Origin: an uncultured Chlorobiales bacterium
GTDB taxonomy: Bacteria > Bacteroidota > Chlorobiia > Chlorobiales > Chlorobiaceae
DNA length: 64,000 nt
Assembly (NCBI GenBank): GCA_903929135.1
Contig: CAIYTH010000053.1
Span: 1 to 64,000, forward strand
Direction of reading: 5' to 3'
The translations under genes and the position numbers were made by a program. The notes under the pieces are model-generated. The model did no database searches, had not been told where the DNA came from, and worked only from the letters and a program-made list of their open reading frames with translations. Below are positions 9,127 through 17,721 of the stretch, piece by piece; positions within the stretch are counted from its first letter, which is position 1; each line of letters begins with the position of its first letter.

Positions 9127-9303
9127 ATGAACAGAGATCGCGCTGACAACAATAACCTGATGACGAATGCAGGAGAACTTATGAAGGCTGGAACTGCATG
9201 CTCGGGGAACACATCAAAATATACAGCTACCGAAAGAATACGGCAATATGACGTTCATAAATATTTACTGAGTTCGCCATTAGTGCGAAAACTCAGGTAT
9301 TAG
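9127..9303 (+). other. Possible 58-aa reading frame divergent from the WYL gene
   Basis: A short plus-strand frame (ATG 9127, TAG 9301) in the 403-nt gap between the two WYL genes. Its middle, MTNAGELMKAGTACSG, resembles MTDAETLLKAGAACPG encoded at 10543-10623 in the equivalent place before the other WYL gene. Five of the differences between the two copies are silent third-position changes, which hints at coding constraint. No good ribosome-binding site precedes the first ATG; an internal ATG at 9181 has AGGAG six bases before it. I do not recognise the peptide. The rest of the gap holds only the operator and a hairpin. Confidence 0.25.
9268..9296 (-). terminator. Hairpin downstream of the second WYL gene
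   Basis: CTGAGTT..CGC and GCG..AACTCAG form an imperfect stem with an AT-rich flank (TAAATATTTA on the minus strand). It lies about 120 nt past the stop of the WYL gene at 9416 and could end that transcript before the cas-linked WYL promoter. There is no clean U-tract, so this is tentative. Confidence 0.3.
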
Positions 9304-9415
9304 AAAATATTAACTACCGGAAAAATAAAGACTTATTTTTCCAGCAATGGTCAATTTCCCAAAAGTGGCGAAGTCAGGAAGCCAATCTCTTTCCTGGTTT
9401 ATGAAGATTCGCTTT

Positions 9416-10402
9416 TCATCTCTTGCGCCTGTCACGATACACCGCCCCCATCGCTTGCACCTCTTGCCTTATCATATCTCGCAGTTCGGACGGCTGGAGG
9501 ACTTCGGCCTGCGCGCCGTAGCGCATGACCCAGCGCTTGACGGCATCGAGGGCGGTCACGGTGAACCTGAGGGTCAGCGAACCGTCGTCGTGCTCCTCGA
9601 TCTGCTGGGAGTCGTGCCAGCGATGCTCACGAATCCATTGTGACTGGTACGGGGTGAACTTGACGGCGATGTCGTAGGGGACAATGCCGAGGGTCTGATG
9701 AAAGGCCTTGTCCATGTAGTTGGAAACGTTGAACAGGGACGGGACGGTGAAATTTTCGGACGTAGCGGTCACATGCTGGATCCGGTTGACCGCGAAGAGT
9801 CTGGTCGCCTGACGGTATTCGCAGAACGCGATGAGGTACCAGGTGCCGGTGGACTGGTCGTAATGCAGGCGATACGGACGGACAATTCTTTCCGTCAGGG
9901 CCTGCCTGGAAATGCTCCGATAGATGAGCCTGACTTTCCGCCGGTTGCGAAGCGCCTGTTCCAGAAGGGAGAACGTCGCATGGTTGAACGAGGCTGCCGC
10001 CGGGTGATCGAAGGAGTAGATGTCGAAAATGCCCTCTCCGGTGCAGGAGAAGGGAAGGGCATCCACGAGCTTGCCGATCGCCCGGTTCACTTCGTCGTAA
10101 TAGGGTGTCCCCCTGTACTGGGAGAGCACTTCTGCCGCAGCAGCCAGGGCTTCGGTCTCCTGCACGTCAAGCAGTGCCGAAAGGTCGAACACCCACGTTT
10201 CCGAATAAAAGTAGCCCTTCCTGTGCCGGTCGTAGGCGATCGGCGCATGAAGCATGTCGCGCATGAAGTCGATGTCGCGCTGAATACTCTTCCGGCTCAC
10301 ATCGAAGTAGCCGGCAATCCTGGAACAGTTCGGATAACGGTTGTTCCGAAGTTCACGGTCGATGTGCTGCATGCGGACAAGTGGGGGTCTTGAACGGATC
10401 AT
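9416..10402 (-). CDS. WYL-domain transcriptional regulator, second copy
   Basis: A 328-aa paralogue of the product of 8026-9012, similar along the whole length: helix-turn-helix near residues 28-46, the WYL signature in GTWYLIAFCE, and the same C-terminal region around RFTVTALDAVKRWVM. By eye roughly two thirds of residues match. Its codons are clearly GC-richer than those of the cas-linked copy and fit the chromosome. It is separated from that copy by 403 nt and probably has its own promoter. It may be a duplicated repressor of the same locus or respond to a different ligand. Confidence 0.92.
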   Translation of the reverse strand: MIRSRPPLVRMQHIDRELRNNRYPNCSRIAGYFDVSRKSIQRDIDFMRDMLHAPIAYDRHRKGYFYSETWVFDLSALLDVQETEALAAAAEVLSQYRGTPYYDEVNRAIGKLVDALPFSCTGEGIFDIYSFDHPAAASFNHATFSLLEQALRNRRKVRLIYRSISRQALTERIVRPYRLHYDQSTGTWYLIAFCEYRQATRLFAVNRIQHVTATSENFTVPSLFNVSNYMDKAFHQTLGIVPYDIAVKFTPYQSQWIREHRWHDSQQIEEHDDGSLTLRFTVTALDAVKRWVMRYGAQAEVLQPSELRDMIRQEVQAMGAVYRDRRKR

Positions 10403-10457
10403 GCTGAATATCTCAGTTTTTCAACAGGGCCTCTACGGTAACATAGAACTGATCATG

Positions 10458-10472
10458 GGACAAAGAGTGTAC
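10458..10472. promoter_or_regulatory. Candidate operator of the second WYL gene
   Basis: GGACAAAGAGTGTAC, two mismatches from the perfect inverted repeat at 9066-9080, lies 56 nt before the start of the second WYL gene. A TATGTT on the minus strand (10440-10445) keeps the same spacing as in the other copy. It lies in the 457-nt gap 10403-10859, which otherwise holds a possible small peptide frame and the terminator of the glycan operon. Confidence 0.4.
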
Positions 10473-10542
10473 CACACAACAAAAACATGGCATATCCATC
10501 GCATGGCCTCTTCCGATAACCGTTGATCAAAGGAACAACTGG

Positions 10543-10623
10543 ATGACTGATGCGGAAACTCTCCTGAAGGCTGGTGCTGCTTGCCCTGGGGCATATAAGA
10601 ATATTATGCGCACGACGAGATAA
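10543..10623 (+). other. Possible 26-aa reading frame divergent from the second WYL gene
   Basis: ATG 10543 to TAA 10621, preceded by AAAGGA eight bases upstream. It encodes MTDAETLLKAGAACPG followed by ten unrelated residues, and matches the core of the frame at 9127-9303. It may be a real peptide, the truncated start of a lost gene, or the relic of a duplicated promoter region. Function unknown. Confidence 0.22.
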
Positions 10624-10723
10624 CACAATAATATGACGATAATAATTATCTCATCACATTATAACAACATTTGCATCGATTTGAATGACGGACTTGACGG
10701 GACATGAAGCCGTCATAACCCCC

Positions 10724-10749
10724 AAAAGACAAGCGGGATCAACCGCTTG
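10724..10749 (-). terminator. Intrinsic terminator of the glycan operon
   Basis: On the minus strand CAAGCGG, a short loop and CCGCTTG form a stem followed directly by TCTTTT. It lies 110 nt past the stop of the last glycosyltransferase gene (10860) and before the WYL region, so it should end the long minus-strand operon. Confidence 0.65.
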
Positions 10750-10859
10750 CCTGAGCGAACCGGAAGTGCAATGATGTACGGGTGTGGTCGGGGCGGCCTG
10801 AAGGCGGCCGCCGAACGTCAGTGCGTCATGGCCGCCGAAGAACAGGCTCGGTCAGGCGA

Positions 10860-12140
10860 TCAATGCACATGCTGGGTGGCGATGGCGCCGGTCAGCTCAT
10901 GGATGACGGTCCCGACGGCATGTCGCTGAAGAAGCTCATCGGGGGCGCCGCAGAGCGAACGGCTGCGCCATGCCGAAGCCAATGTCCGGAAGAGTTCGGC
11001 GATTCCGTCGGCATCGCCCGGGGCAGCAGTCATGCCGCCGGCTTCCACCACCATCCTTGCTGCGGCGCCTTCCGGCAATATCCCGCACAGCGGCCGGCCC
11101 ATACCGAGGGCGTCGACGAGCCGGTCGGGAACGATGCAGGTGTTGATCTCCGACCGTCCAAGCATCGCACAGAAAAGATCAGCCTGCCGACAGTGTTCAA
11201 GCTGGTCGTCCAGACTGCCTGCGGCATCGACGGCAAGCATCTGCCTGATCGGGCTCCTTGCAGTGCGCCGGGCAACCTCGGGAGCGCCTTCGCCGAAAAT
11301 CGACAGTTCGACATCGCCGGAGCTGATGCCGTCAAGCCTGACCCACCTTTCGAGGCCGCGGATCAAGGACTTGAGGTCCGATTTCGGCAGCTCGTCGACG
11401 AGCAACGCGATGCGCATGACCCGGTCCGGTATTTTCGCGCCCGCCTGACGGAACGCGGAGTGCGAGCCGTCGAAGGCGTGCGGGACGATGGTCATCGAGC
11501 CATGGTCGAGGCGGCCGAAATATTTTTTCAGGAAATACTCCTTCAGGGCGCGGGTCGGTGTGATCATGGGCACACCCGAGAGCAGGATACGCGCTTCAGC
11601 CTCGGCCGAAGACGATGAGCCCGAGGCTCCGGGCGGAGGCATGGCGGGATCGAGCGGAGCCGTAATGTCGAGCACGACCGTCAGCGTATGCTTTTTCGCC
11701 GTTTCGAGGGCCAGCATCAGCGGCTCGATGGGAGGGCCCTGCGCGTACAGCAGGTCGATGTCGGGATGTTCGGAAAGCAGGCGTTCGACAAGCGCAGGTG
11801 CGTTTTTCTCCCAGGGGACAATTTCCTGTTCACTCCTGAAAAGCCCCGTCAGGCATGCTTTGAGGGGCCGACGCAACTTGACCGGATGGTCGTGCAACAG
11901 GGCGTTCATGTCGTCGGGCTCAAGCAGCGAGGCGTCGATATCCGGCCCGGTGCGATGCAGCTCTGTTATGGGGTTCAGGCCGGAGGGTCTGGCCGAATCC
12001 ATGCCCGTGACTGCCTGCGGGGCAACCACGACCGGTTCCCAGCCGATCGCAGTAAGGTTCGACGCGAACTTCCACGCTCTCGATGAGCCGCTGGTGACGA
12101 ACGGCGGGAACTGGCGGGTCAGGAATATTGCTTTTCTCAC
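10860..12140 (-). CDS. Glycosyltransferase, GT4-like
   Basis: A 426-aa protein with a two-domain GT-B layout: the N-terminus AIFLTRQFPPFVTSGSSRAWKF is typical of family 4 enzymes with a glycine/serine donor-side loop, and the C-terminal half has the usual weak Rossmann pattern (IFGEGAPE; DALGMGRPLCGILPEGAAA). The classic E-x7-E motif is not obvious, so activity and sugar are uncertain. It starts at GTG, overlapping the YfhO-family gene by 4 nt (GTGA), and is the last gene of the glycan operon. Confidence 0.75.
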   Translation of the reverse strand: MRKAIFLTRQFPPFVTSGSSRAWKFASNLTAIGWEPVVVAPQAVTGMDSARPSGLNPITELHRTGPDIDASLLEPDDMNALLHDHPVKLRRPLKACLTGLFRSEQEIVPWEKNAPALVERLLSEHPDIDLLYAQGPPIEPLMLALETAKKHTLTVVLDITAPLDPAMPPPGASGSSSSAEAEARILLSGVPMITPTRALKEYFLKKYFGRLDHGSMTIVPHAFDGSHSAFRQAGAKIPDRVMRIALLVDELPKSDLKSLIRGLERWVRLDGISSGDVELSIFGEGAPEVARRTARSPIRQMLAVDAAGSLDDQLEHCRQADLFCAMLGRSEINTCIVPDRLVDALGMGRPLCGILPEGAAARMVVEAGGMTAAPGDADGIAELFRTLASAWRSRSLCGAPDELLQRHAVGTVIHELTGAIATQHVH

Positions 12141-14518
12141 TTCTTTTCCGTCGGATTGTTTGACTTTCTGCGCCCGGAGACGGCACCGGCAAGTGCGCCG
12201 CCCGAGACCATAAGGAGCGTGGCCGCAAGGGCCGCCATCGAGATCGCACGACCGGCCTCGAAGCGGCTCCGGTCATAGGTGAATCGCACCTCGTGCTCTC
12301 CGGAGGTCAGCTCGACACCGCGAATGAGGCCGTCGACCTTGAGGGCCTGACGTTCGCGACCGTCGACCGTCAGCTTCCAGCGCCGGGGGTAGAACACCTC
12401 GCTGATCACGAGGAATGCGTCACCGTCGGCCCGGACCTTCAGGGAGAGCGACTCGGGTGCGCTGAGCGTCGAAAGGATGGCGCCGCCGGAAAAACGTTTC
12501 GTACCCTGCCACGGAAGGCCGGAAGCCCAGGCTTCGACTGGCAGGCCAGCGCCGGCCATGACCGGTTCGATTGCCGCATCGTCGCTGGAGACGGCCGTCA
12601 CGGCGGGTGCGAACCATGCCCTCGGCATCGCCCCGGCAAGCTGGTAGACCGCGACAGGCGCATTGCCGGAAGCGAGCTTCAGCACACCGGTCTTGACGGG
12701 AGCGAGCTCGGGATAGTCGAGGGGCACGGCAGAGACGACGTAGCGGACGTTGAGCATCCGCAGCACCCCGATGTTGGCCAGGTTCGAGCTCTTCGCGAGG
12801 AACGACTGGTAGATGCCGAGCTTTGCCGCATGGTAACCGCCGGTGGACTCGATGCCCGAGATGCTGAACTTGTTCTCGGCAAAAAGCGGCCCTGCAGGGT
12901 AGATCCTGAAGGGGCCCGGCTGTTTCGAGAGAAACGTCGTGATGTCGTCGCCAGCGAGGGCATGGTCGAGCATCGTCCGGTCGACGAGCGGAGACTGGCG
13001 CAGGGAGCGTTCGTCGGGGAACAGGATCTGACGGTCTATCCAGAGCAGGTCGACAGTCGAAAGGAGGAGGAGCAGCAGGGCCGCGTGACCGGGGCCGAGC
13101 ATCTTGCGGGCGGCAAGCCAGGCGACACCGGCCGTCGCACCGGCTCCAATGACAAGGATGAAGACGCTTCCCTTCCAGAGGCCCCACCGGACGTTGTCGA
13201 CCATCGCGGCGATGTCGGGGCTTTCGACCTGCACCAGCGGGAAGCTTGAGCGGAGGAACTGCTCGAGGGGCGTCTCAAGGGTCAGGAAGAGCAGCGCCGC
13301 GAGACCGATGCCGATCGCACTCCAGCGCAACGCGGGCGAATTCGCGGCAAGGGGCCTGTCGATGAAGGCCTGCAGGCCGTATCCGGAAAGGACGGCAAGG
13401 CAGAGCGACACGGCGACAAGCGCCATGGATGGCACCCTGAAGGTGTGGAAGAGCGGCGCGAAATGGTAGAAAAGGTCGTAGACCGGGCTGAAATGGCTGC
13501 CGAACGAAAGCAGCAGGAACAGCACCGTTGCGGCGGCAAAGAAGATGACGACCGGCTTTTTCCGTCCGGCGGTGATGCCTGCAACGGCGAGGAGGAGCAC
13601 CACGATGCCCGCGTAGTGCGGAAAATCGGTAAAGGGCATGAATCCCCAGTAGCTGGCTCCGCCGAAACCGAAGGCGCCGGGCAGGAGGTAGGTCAGCAGC
13701 TCGGCCGGATGCATGGACCACATGGTCGCATACCGGTAGGCATCGGCGGGAGATCCGCCGCCGGAACGGGCAGAGGCAGGAAGGTAGTCGAGCGCCGGGA
13801 AGTAGATCTGCATGGCCAGAGCCACTCCAAGCACCAGGGCCGCTCCCGAGAGAAGCGCGCCCTTCCCCGCATTCCGGCCGGCAGTGCGGCCTGGGAGGAG
13901 CAGGAAGAGGAGGAACGGCACCGTCATCATCCAGGTGTAATAGGCGACCTGGACATGGGCCCTCTGGAGCTGGAGGCCAAGCACCAGCGCGAGAAGGCCG
14001 GCGTCCGAAACCCGGCCGCGCTCAGCAAGGCCCAGCGCCGCCCAGAGCGCCCAGGGCATATATGCGGCCGTCATGAGCTGGCTGCCGTGGCCGTAGGCGA
14101 ACATGGCCGTCATGAAGGGATTGAGCATGATGGCCGAACCGGTCAGGAACGCGGGGGCATCCTGCAGGCCGAGCCGCTTCGACAGCGCATAACCGCCGAC
14201 TCCGGCGAAGACGAGGTGCAGCCACTGGGTGTGGACGCCGTCGAGATGGAGGAGATCGAACAGGAGGTTCGGCAGGTACAATCCGCTGAGGTAGCTGAAC
14301 GCTTCAACGGTCGGCATTCCCGAGAAGGTCCAGGGTTGCCAGAGGGGATAGACGCCGGTGCGGGCACGCAGGGCGTCCAGCGCTTTCGACAGGGCCATCG
14401 GTGTGACGCTGTCCGGAGTTCCGGGCACGACCTGCAGCAGCAGCGACTTGCCGAAGAGCAGGGCACCGAGGAGCATGAACAGCGGGACGGCCAGGTATGG
14501 CCAGGCGGCTTTCTTCAC
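12137..14518 (-). CDS. YfhO-family multi-spanning membrane protein
   Basis: A 793-aa integral membrane protein with a dozen or so hydrophobic segments and a large C-terminal soluble domain. The C-terminal pattern VISEVFYPRRWKLTVDGR, then GEHEVRFTYDRSRFEAG and a last membrane helix, is characteristic of the YfhO family. Family members (GT-C-like fold) are linked to glycosylation of surface polymers such as teichoic acids in Firmicutes; the role here is inferred. The frame is open far upstream, but that part has no membrane character and overlaps the flippase gene. The GTG at 14518, overlapping the upstream stop as GTGA, fits the operon pattern. Confidence 0.85.
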   Translation of the reverse strand: MKKAAWPYLAVPLFMLLGALLFGKSLLLQVVPGTPDSVTPMALSKALDALRARTGVYPLWQPWTFSGMPTVEAFSYLSGLYLPNLLFDLLHLDGVHTQWLHLVFAGVGGYALSKRLGLQDAPAFLTGSAIMLNPFMTAMFAYGHGSQLMTAAYMPWALWAALGLAERGRVSDAGLLALVLGLQLQRAHVQVAYYTWMMTVPFLLFLLLPGRTAGRNAGKGALLSGAALVLGVALAMQIYFPALDYLPASARSGGGSPADAYRYATMWSMHPAELLTYLLPGAFGFGGASYWGFMPFTDFPHYAGIVVLLLAVAGITAGRKKPVVIFFAAATVLFLLLSFGSHFSPVYDLFYHFAPLFHTFRVPSMALVAVSLCLAVLSGYGLQAFIDRPLAANSPALRWSAIGIGLAALLFLTLETPLEQFLRSSFPLVQVESPDIAAMVDNVRWGLWKGSVFILVIGAGATAGVAWLAARKMLGPGHAALLLLLLSTVDLLWIDRQILFPDERSLRQSPLVDRTMLDHALAGDDITTFLSKQPGPFRIYPAGPLFAENKFSISGIESTGGYHAAKLGIYQSFLAKSSNLANIGVLRMLNVRYVVSAVPLDYPELAPVKTGVLKLASGNAPVAVYQLAGAMPRAWFAPAVTAVSSDDAAIEPVMAGAGLPVEAWASGLPWQGTKRFSGGAILSTLSAPESLSLKVRADGDAFLVISEVFYPRRWKLTVDGRERQALKVDGLIRGVELTSGEHEVRFTYDRSRFEAGRAISMAALAATLLMVSGGALAGAVSGRRKSNNPTEKK

Positions 14519-16011
14519 GTGACGTCGTTCGTTGAGTGTGGTTTCAGAAACGGCATGAAGCTGAAAATAACCTCCAGCTCCTCCTGTTCCAATCGAAACA
14601 TCCGGATAAGCAGCACATAAAGGAGGGATGCGCCGGCGGCTCCGGTCGCGAGGGCCTGCGGAACCGGAAGAACGGCGAGCAGGGGCCTGGCGAGGAACAG
14701 GGCGGTTCCGGTGACCGTGGCCGCCACCAGTGGTTTCCATGCCTTGCGGGAGACCGCCCCGATGCCGAGCAGCCATCGCATCTCGACGGCCCGCGCCGCC
14801 GACAGCAGGAGGGTGACGACGAGCGAGGAGAAGGCGGCACCTTCAAGTCCGTAGCGCGGGATGAGCAGCAGGTGCAGGCACACCTGCAGGAGCAGCGCCG
14901 CGACCTGGTTGAGCAGGCTCAGGCGTTCGCCTCCGGCCATGGCCAGCACGGTGCTTCCGAGCCCGAACCATGCCTGCATGAGCGCCGAGGCCGAGAGGAG
15001 CACGAGCGCCGTCGAACCGTCCGCGAAACCCTCCCCGAAAACGGAGAGCAGCTCTTTCGGGAAGGCCGCAAGGAGCAGGGCTGGCAGCAGCACGATCGTC
15101 AGCACCCATCGGCTGACCAGGTCGTAGAGCTTCCGGATGCCGGCTTCGTCGCCCCGGGCGTGGAATCCTGCGATCATGGGGGCGGCGATGCCTGAAAACG
15201 CCAGGAAGACCGAGCGCAGCAGGCCGGCGGTGCGGGCGGCGGGGTGGTAGAGGCCGACGGTACGGGTATCGGTGAGGAGTCCCAGCATCATGATGTCGAT
15301 CCAGTGGGAGAACATGCCGAACAGCGACACGGCGAGCAGCGGCATGGCGACGGCAAGCATGGCCCGGTCGCCGGTAGCGCGAAGCACGTCAGCAGGCCCG
15401 ACACCGGTCGTTTTCCTGAACCCGGGCAGGACCCAGAAGAGAGCCAGGAGGGCCGCCGGCACGAACGGAAACAGCAGGGCCGCTTCGACTCCGGAGAGGT
15501 ACCGGGCCGCGATCATCAGCGAGAGCAGGGCGAACGGGGCGACGACCTGGGTGGCGACCACCTTGGGCGCAAGCTTGCGGAAGGCCTGTGCGGCATGGCC
15601 GGCGATCAGGGTCGTCACCGATACCGGTATGGCGGCGGCCGCGCTGCGAAGCGTGAGGCTCAGCAGCCTGCCTCCGTGCAGAGCTGCGGCGATGGAGTCC
15701 GAAAAAAGCAGGAGCAGCACCGACACGACCAGCGCCGAGATGGCGGCCATCTTCAGGGCCGAGGCGACGACACGCTTCCGCTCCTCCCCGTCGTGCAGGT
15801 TCGCAAACCGCAGGAGCGCCGCGTCGAGACCGGCTGCGCCCACCACCTCCCCGACCTGCACGACAGCGACAACGAGGGCGTAGATACCGAGCGACTCCGC
15901 ACCGAGCAGCCTTGCGGCCGCGAGGTTGTAGCCGAACCGGGCAAGCTGGCCGAACGCGAAGCCGGCCATCGAGATCCCGGCCTGACGGGCGATGGTCACC
16001 TCCGCCTTCAC
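14515..16011 (-). CDS. Polysaccharide flippase, Wzx/RfbX type
   Basis: A 498-aa membrane protein of the MOP superfamily with about 12-14 predicted membrane helices. The N-terminus ARQAGISMAGFAFGQLARFGYN and the segment LLGAESLGIYALVVAVVQVGEVVGAAGLDAALLRF are typical of oligosaccharide-lipid flippases. It would move lipid-linked glycan made by the neighbouring transferases across the inner membrane. The upstream open frame to 16728 is antisense-like and rejected; GTG 16011 overlaps the previous stop as GTGA. Confidence 0.88.
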   Translation of the reverse strand: MKAEVTIARQAGISMAGFAFGQLARFGYNLAAARLLGAESLGIYALVVAVVQVGEVVGAAGLDAALLRFANLHDGEERKRVVASALKMAAISALVVSVLLLLFSDSIAAALHGGRLLSLTLRSAAAAIPVSVTTLIAGHAAQAFRKLAPKVVATQVVAPFALLSLMIAARYLSGVEAALLFPFVPAALLALFWVLPGFRKTTGVGPADVLRATGDRAMLAVAMPLLAVSLFGMFSHWIDIMMLGLLTDTRTVGLYHPAARTAGLLRSVFLAFSGIAAPMIAGFHARGDEAGIRKLYDLVSRWVLTIVLLPALLLAAFPKELLSVFGEGFADGSTALVLLSASALMQAWFGLGSTVLAMAGGERLSLLNQVAALLLQVCLHLLLIPRYGLEGAAFSSLVVTLLLSAARAVEMRWLLGIGAVSRKAWKPLVAATVTGTALFLARPLLAVLPVPQALATGAAGASLLYVLLIRMFRLEQEELEVIFSFMPFLKPHSTNDVT

Positions 16012-17171
16012 GCCCGGCTCCGATCGAGGGCTTCGCGAAGTTCCTTTACCATGGCTGCGGCAAGGGAGTCCCATCCGTGCCCGCGGGCGAATGCCTGGCG
16101 GGCTTCCCTGCGCTGGTCGGCCATCGCCTCCGGTACGAGACGGACGAACTCCTCCGGGGTCCGTGCGACCGTCACCACCTGGCGCGCACGGTCGACGGCG
16201 CTGCAGTAGTCGATTGCCAGCACCGGCACGCCGGCCGCCGCGTACTCGTAGAGCTTGTTGGGGTGCGAAGCGCGTTTCAGTTCGCTGCGTTCGAGCGGCA
16301 TGAGGGCCAGGTCGAAACGCTGGACCCATGCGGGCAGCTCTTCGTAGTCGACCTTGCCGGGACAGTGGACGTTGGGCAGGGAGAGCAGGGATGCGTGCTT
16401 CTCCTTCCAGTCGTGAGCGTAAGCCGGCCCGACCAGCACGACGCTGTACTCCGGCCAGGCCTTCGCGACCGATTCGACCAGCGTTGCGTCCAGCCAGTCG
16501 AGCGCTCCCGCATAACCGAGGATCGGCCCCGGCAGCGAGGCAAGCGCTTCGGGAACAGCCGTGCGGGGGCGGGAGAAGTGGTCGAAATCTACGCCGTTGC
16601 CGAGTTCGACGCAGCGGACGCCTGCGGGAGGCTGAAGCTTCGCGAGCAGCTCCTGGCTGACGAAGAAGAGCAGGTCCGAAGCTTCCATGTACCGGCGGAG
16701 CGAGTCGCGCAGCCAGGATGGTGCGCATGTAAAGCCGAGGTGGTCGTCGTTGGCGTCGTAGAAGCGGAGACGGCAGGGCATCGTGGCCGCGACACTACCC
16801 CAGAAGATGTTGCTGAGCCCGATGATCCTGCCTGGCGACGCGAAGCCGAGCGCCCTGGTCCAGAAAGCTGCGAGCAGGCGGCCGGAGAATGAGACGAGCC
16901 GGCGAACGGGCGGAAGGTCGAAGAGCGGCGCCATGCCCTGCGGCACGTTTTTGACGAAGGGCACGGTCACGACCGTCACCCTCCCCCGCTTCACGGGCAG
17001 CCAGTGCTGCCGGCGACCGAGCGCGAAAGGTTCGACGAAGAGGATGCGCCACCCTTCCGGGAAGCGCTGCAGGAGGCGCTGCTTCCTGGTCGAAAGGAAA
17101 TCCCACTGGATCTCCGAGAACCAGACGAGCGCGACCTCGTCGCTCCGCTTATGTCCGGACCGCAAGCTCAT
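16008..17171 (-). CDS. Glycosyltransferase, group 1-like
   Basis: A 387-aa GT-B type protein. ILGYAGALDWLDATLVESVAKAWPEYSVVLVGP followed by NVHCPGKVDYEELPAWVQRFDLALMPL is the C-terminal donor-binding domain of group 1 transferases, and HPNKLYEYAAAGVPVLA is the family's conserved loop. The ATG at 17171 is preferred over the in-frame GTG two codons earlier; either way the start lies inside the methyltransferase gene (about 20-nt overlap). Acceptor and sugar are unknown. Confidence 0.85.
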   Translation of the reverse strand: MSLRSGHKRSDEVALVWFSEIQWDFLSTRKQRLLQRFPEGWRILFVEPFALGRRQHWLPVKRGRVTVVTVPFVKNVPQGMAPLFDLPPVRRLVSFSGRLLAAFWTRALGFASPGRIIGLSNIFWGSVAATMPCRLRFYDANDDHLGFTCAPSWLRDSLRRYMEASDLLFFVSQELLAKLQPPAGVRCVELGNGVDFDHFSRPRTAVPEALASLPGPILGYAGALDWLDATLVESVAKAWPEYSVVLVGPAYAHDWKEKHASLLSLPNVHCPGKVDYEELPAWVQRFDLALMPLERSELKRASHPNKLYEYAAAGVPVLAIDYCSAVDRARQVVTVARTPEEFVRLVPEAMADQRREARQAFARGHGWDSLAAAMVKELREALDRSRA

Positions 17172-17721
17172 AGACACCGATCTTTTCGAAGATGCACCGC
17201 AACATCGGGCGGAACCCGGTCAGGCAGAACAGGAACGGCCGGATGCGGAACCCGTCGCGCCGCACCACAATGTATCCTGCCCGCTCGATGAGCGATTCGA
17301 GCGAACGGCGCGTCATTTCGTGGAAGTGGTCCGGGCTCTGCAGGATGGCAGGCTTCCATGCCGGCGTCGAAACGAAGAGGCGCGAAGAGGCGCCGGGAGC
17401 GAGCACCTTCCGCACTTCGAGGAGAAGGTGCAGCGGATTGTAGAGGTGTTCGAGCACCTCGAAGGCGGTGACGACCTGATAGAGTCCGTCGAGGGTTCCG
17501 ACGTCCAGGTCGGTGGCGGTGGTGTCGAAGCGGCAGCCGTAAAGCTCTTCGAGCCTGCCGGTCATGGGGGTACGGTCGCCGATGTCGAGTCCTGCAGCGG
17601 GCGGAGGAACGGGTGCCGGAGCGCCGCGCAGGAAGGCGATCGTCCTGTCCCACCGGAGCTGGTGGGCCGGATCGGCGCACCACTCCCGGTCGACGACCGT
17701 CCTGTAACCCGCCCCGCTCAT
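17149..17721 (-). CDS. SAM-dependent methyltransferase, class I
   Basis: A 190-aa small methyltransferase. GLDIGDRTP is the glycine-rich SAM-binding motif I, TATDLDVG is motif II, and VVTAFEVLEHLYNP is the post-motif with the typical EVLEH seen in UbiE/sugar methyltransferases. It starts ATG with a 4-nt ATGA overlap with the GT2 gene. Within this operon it probably methylates a sugar of the glycan or its carrier, but the substrate is not visible. Confidence 0.83.
   Translation of the reverse strand: MSGAGYRTVVDREWCADPAHQLRWDRTIAFLRGAPAPVPPPAAGLDIGDRTPMTGRLEELYGCRFDTTATDLDVGTLDGLYQVVTAFEVLEHLYNPLHLLLEVRKVLAPGASSRLFVSTPAWKPAILQSPDHFHEMTRRSLESLIERAGYIVVRRDGFRIRPFLFCLTGFRPMLRCIFEKIGVYELAVRT

Noticed and set aside
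8026-10402. BREX or CBASS system suggested by the two WYL regulators
   Set aside because: No brx, cyclase or effector gene is present nearby; the only defence genes seen are the type I-C cas genes.
14519-16728. N-terminal extensions of the YfhO and flippase frames
   Set aside because: The extensions are Arg/Pro-rich shadow of neighbouring genes, and GTG starts overlapping the previous stop as GTGA fit both proteins.
12293-16892. Long plus-strand frames (such as 13445-14620 and 15912-16892) opposite the glycan genes
   Set aside because: High-GC mirror frames rich in Arg, Gly and Glu with no recognisable domains; the minus strand carries clear membrane proteins and transferases.
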